Assembly (NCBI GenBank): GCA_964351905.1
Contig: CAYGPG010000037.1
Span: 1 to 15,882, forward strand
Reading direction: 5' to 3'
DNA: 15,882 nucleotides
Source: GCA-2708415 sp964351905
GTDB lineage: Bacteria; Pseudomonadota; Alphaproteobacteria; Micavibrionales; Micavibrionaceae
The notes below the pieces were generated by a model. The model did no database searches. It worked only from the letters and a program-made list of their open reading frames with translations, and was not told the origin of the DNA. A program made the position numbers and the translations under genes. Each line of letters opens with the position of its first letter. Position 1 is the stretch's first letter. This document shows, in pieces, positions 15,104 to 15,882 of this stretch.

Positions 15104-15882
15104 TTATATCTCTGCAATGCGTAAAACATTTGTTGTGCCACTGACACCAAATGGCACACCTGCGGTTAAAACAATTTTATCCCCTTGCTGCGCATATCCT
15201 TTTTCAAGCATCAAACCTGTCGCACGCTCCACTGTTTCGGCAAAGCTTTTAACATCGGTTACGTGAATGGTACGCACCCCAAAAGATAACATAAGACGCC
15301 TCGCTGTCCCTAAACTTTGTGTCAGGCAAATAATTGGAACATCAGGACGTTGACGCACTGTTCGCAATGTTGTTGATCCAGAAGTGGTGTAATTTACAAT
15401 TGCCGCTGCCTTAATATCATGCGCCACATGGGTGGCCGCTACCGTAATGGCATCAGACGCATCTTCTTCTGTCGGGGGATGATCCGCATCCATGATACGA
15501 CGAAAATTATTATCGCTTTCTGTACTTTCACAAATACGATTCATCATGGAAACGGCTTCAACCGGGTATGCTCCTACGGCTGTTTCTGCGGACAACATAA
15601 CCGCATCCGCTCCATCATAAACCGCTGTTGCCACATCCGAGGCTTCCGCACGTGTTGGGCGTGCATTTTCAATCATAGATTCTAACATCTGCGTTGCCAC
15701 AATAACGGGTTTACCCGCATGGCGCGTTTTACGCACCAAACGTTTTTGAACGGCAGGCACGTGTTCTGGTGGAATCTCCACACCCAAATCTCCACGTGCA
15801 ATCATAACACCATCAATATGTTTTAATATGTCGTCAAACGATTCAACGGCGGATGGTTTTTCAATTTTTGCAAGTAATGCCG
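15104..15882 (-). CDS. pyk: Pyruvate kinase (5' part beyond window edge)
   Basis: Pyruvate kinase converts phosphoenolpyruvate and ADP to pyruvate and ATP, the last step of glycolysis. The frame is open through the right edge, so these 258 residues are the C-terminal part of a protein of roughly 470-480 aa. The edge encodes LLAKIEKPSAV, with the catalytic Lys region. Next come GVMIARGDLGVEIP (metal- and substrate-binding Glu/Asp region), KPVIVATQMLESM, and RAEASDVATAVYDGADAVML. The C-terminal regulatory domain ends TAGVPFGVSGTTNVLRI. The Met near 15805 is internal, not a start. The stop lies 1 bp from the end of the convergent peptidase gene. Confidence 0.97.
   Translation of the reverse strand, partial: ALLAKIEKPSAVESFDDILKHIDGVMIARGDLGVEIPPEHVPAVQKRLVRKTRHAGKPVIVATQMLESMIENARPTRAEASDVATAVYDGADAVMLSAETAVGAYPVEAVSMMNRICESTESDNNFRRIMDADHPPTEEDASDAITVAATHVAHDIKAAAIVNYTTSGSTTLRTVRQRPDVPIICLTQSLGTARRLMLSFGVRTIHVTDVKSFAETVERATGLMLEKGYAQQGDKIVLTAGVPFGVSGTTNVLRIAEI

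Overview
The window reads as the chromosome of an AT-rich Gram-negative alphaproteobacterium. The evidence is the gene set and order: accC-aat followed by DUF2155, mlaD and an NDUFA12-type complex I gene is a familiar alphaproteobacterial neighbourhood. MlaD and HldE imply an outer membrane with heptose-containing LPS. The two small membrane-anchored paralogs resemble a family I remember from Micavibrio-like genomes; that placement is a guess from memory. I see no phage, insertion sequence, CRISPR array, tRNA or rRNA.

Layout. 1-1747 (+): the 3' part of accC, a palindromic REP-like spacer, then aat. 1742-3850 (-): a short protein with HAD-phosphatase-like motifs, then an NDUFA12-mlaD-DUF2155 run transcribed leftward. 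3925-4753: a RidA-family gene converging on a single-domain response regulator. 4795-5529 (+): membrane-anchored paralog 1. 5535-8218 (-): the clpS-clpA operon. 8479-10709 (+): a D,D-carboxypeptidase with a C-terminal SPOR domain, followed after 2 bp by membrane-anchored paralog 2. 10710-11600 (-): an unrecognised lipoprotein. 11687-13180 (-): hldE. 13345-15102 (+): two LapG-like (BTLCP) cysteine peptidases in tandem. 15104-15882 (-): the 3' part of pyruvate kinase.

How the genes work together. Aat, ClpS and ClpA are the tagging enzyme, adaptor and unfoldase of the bacterial N-degron pathway; only ClpP is missing from the window. MlaD, HldE, the carboxypeptidase, the DUF2155 protein and the lipoprotein all belong to the cell envelope. 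The most striking object is the first BTLCP peptidase. Its cytoplasmic N-terminus fits the two-motif 24-5-24 pattern of the MshEN cyclic-di-GMP receptor domain and is joined through one membrane segment to a periplasmic LapG-type protease domain. In known Lap systems, c-di-GMP sensing (LapD) and proteolysis (LapG) are separate proteins, so this looks like a possible one-protein version.

The region is compact. All five convergent gene pairs overlap or are separated by at most 5 bp, leaving no room for ordinary terminators between them. No gene-free stretch exceeds 300 bases; the longest is 260 bp (8219-8478).
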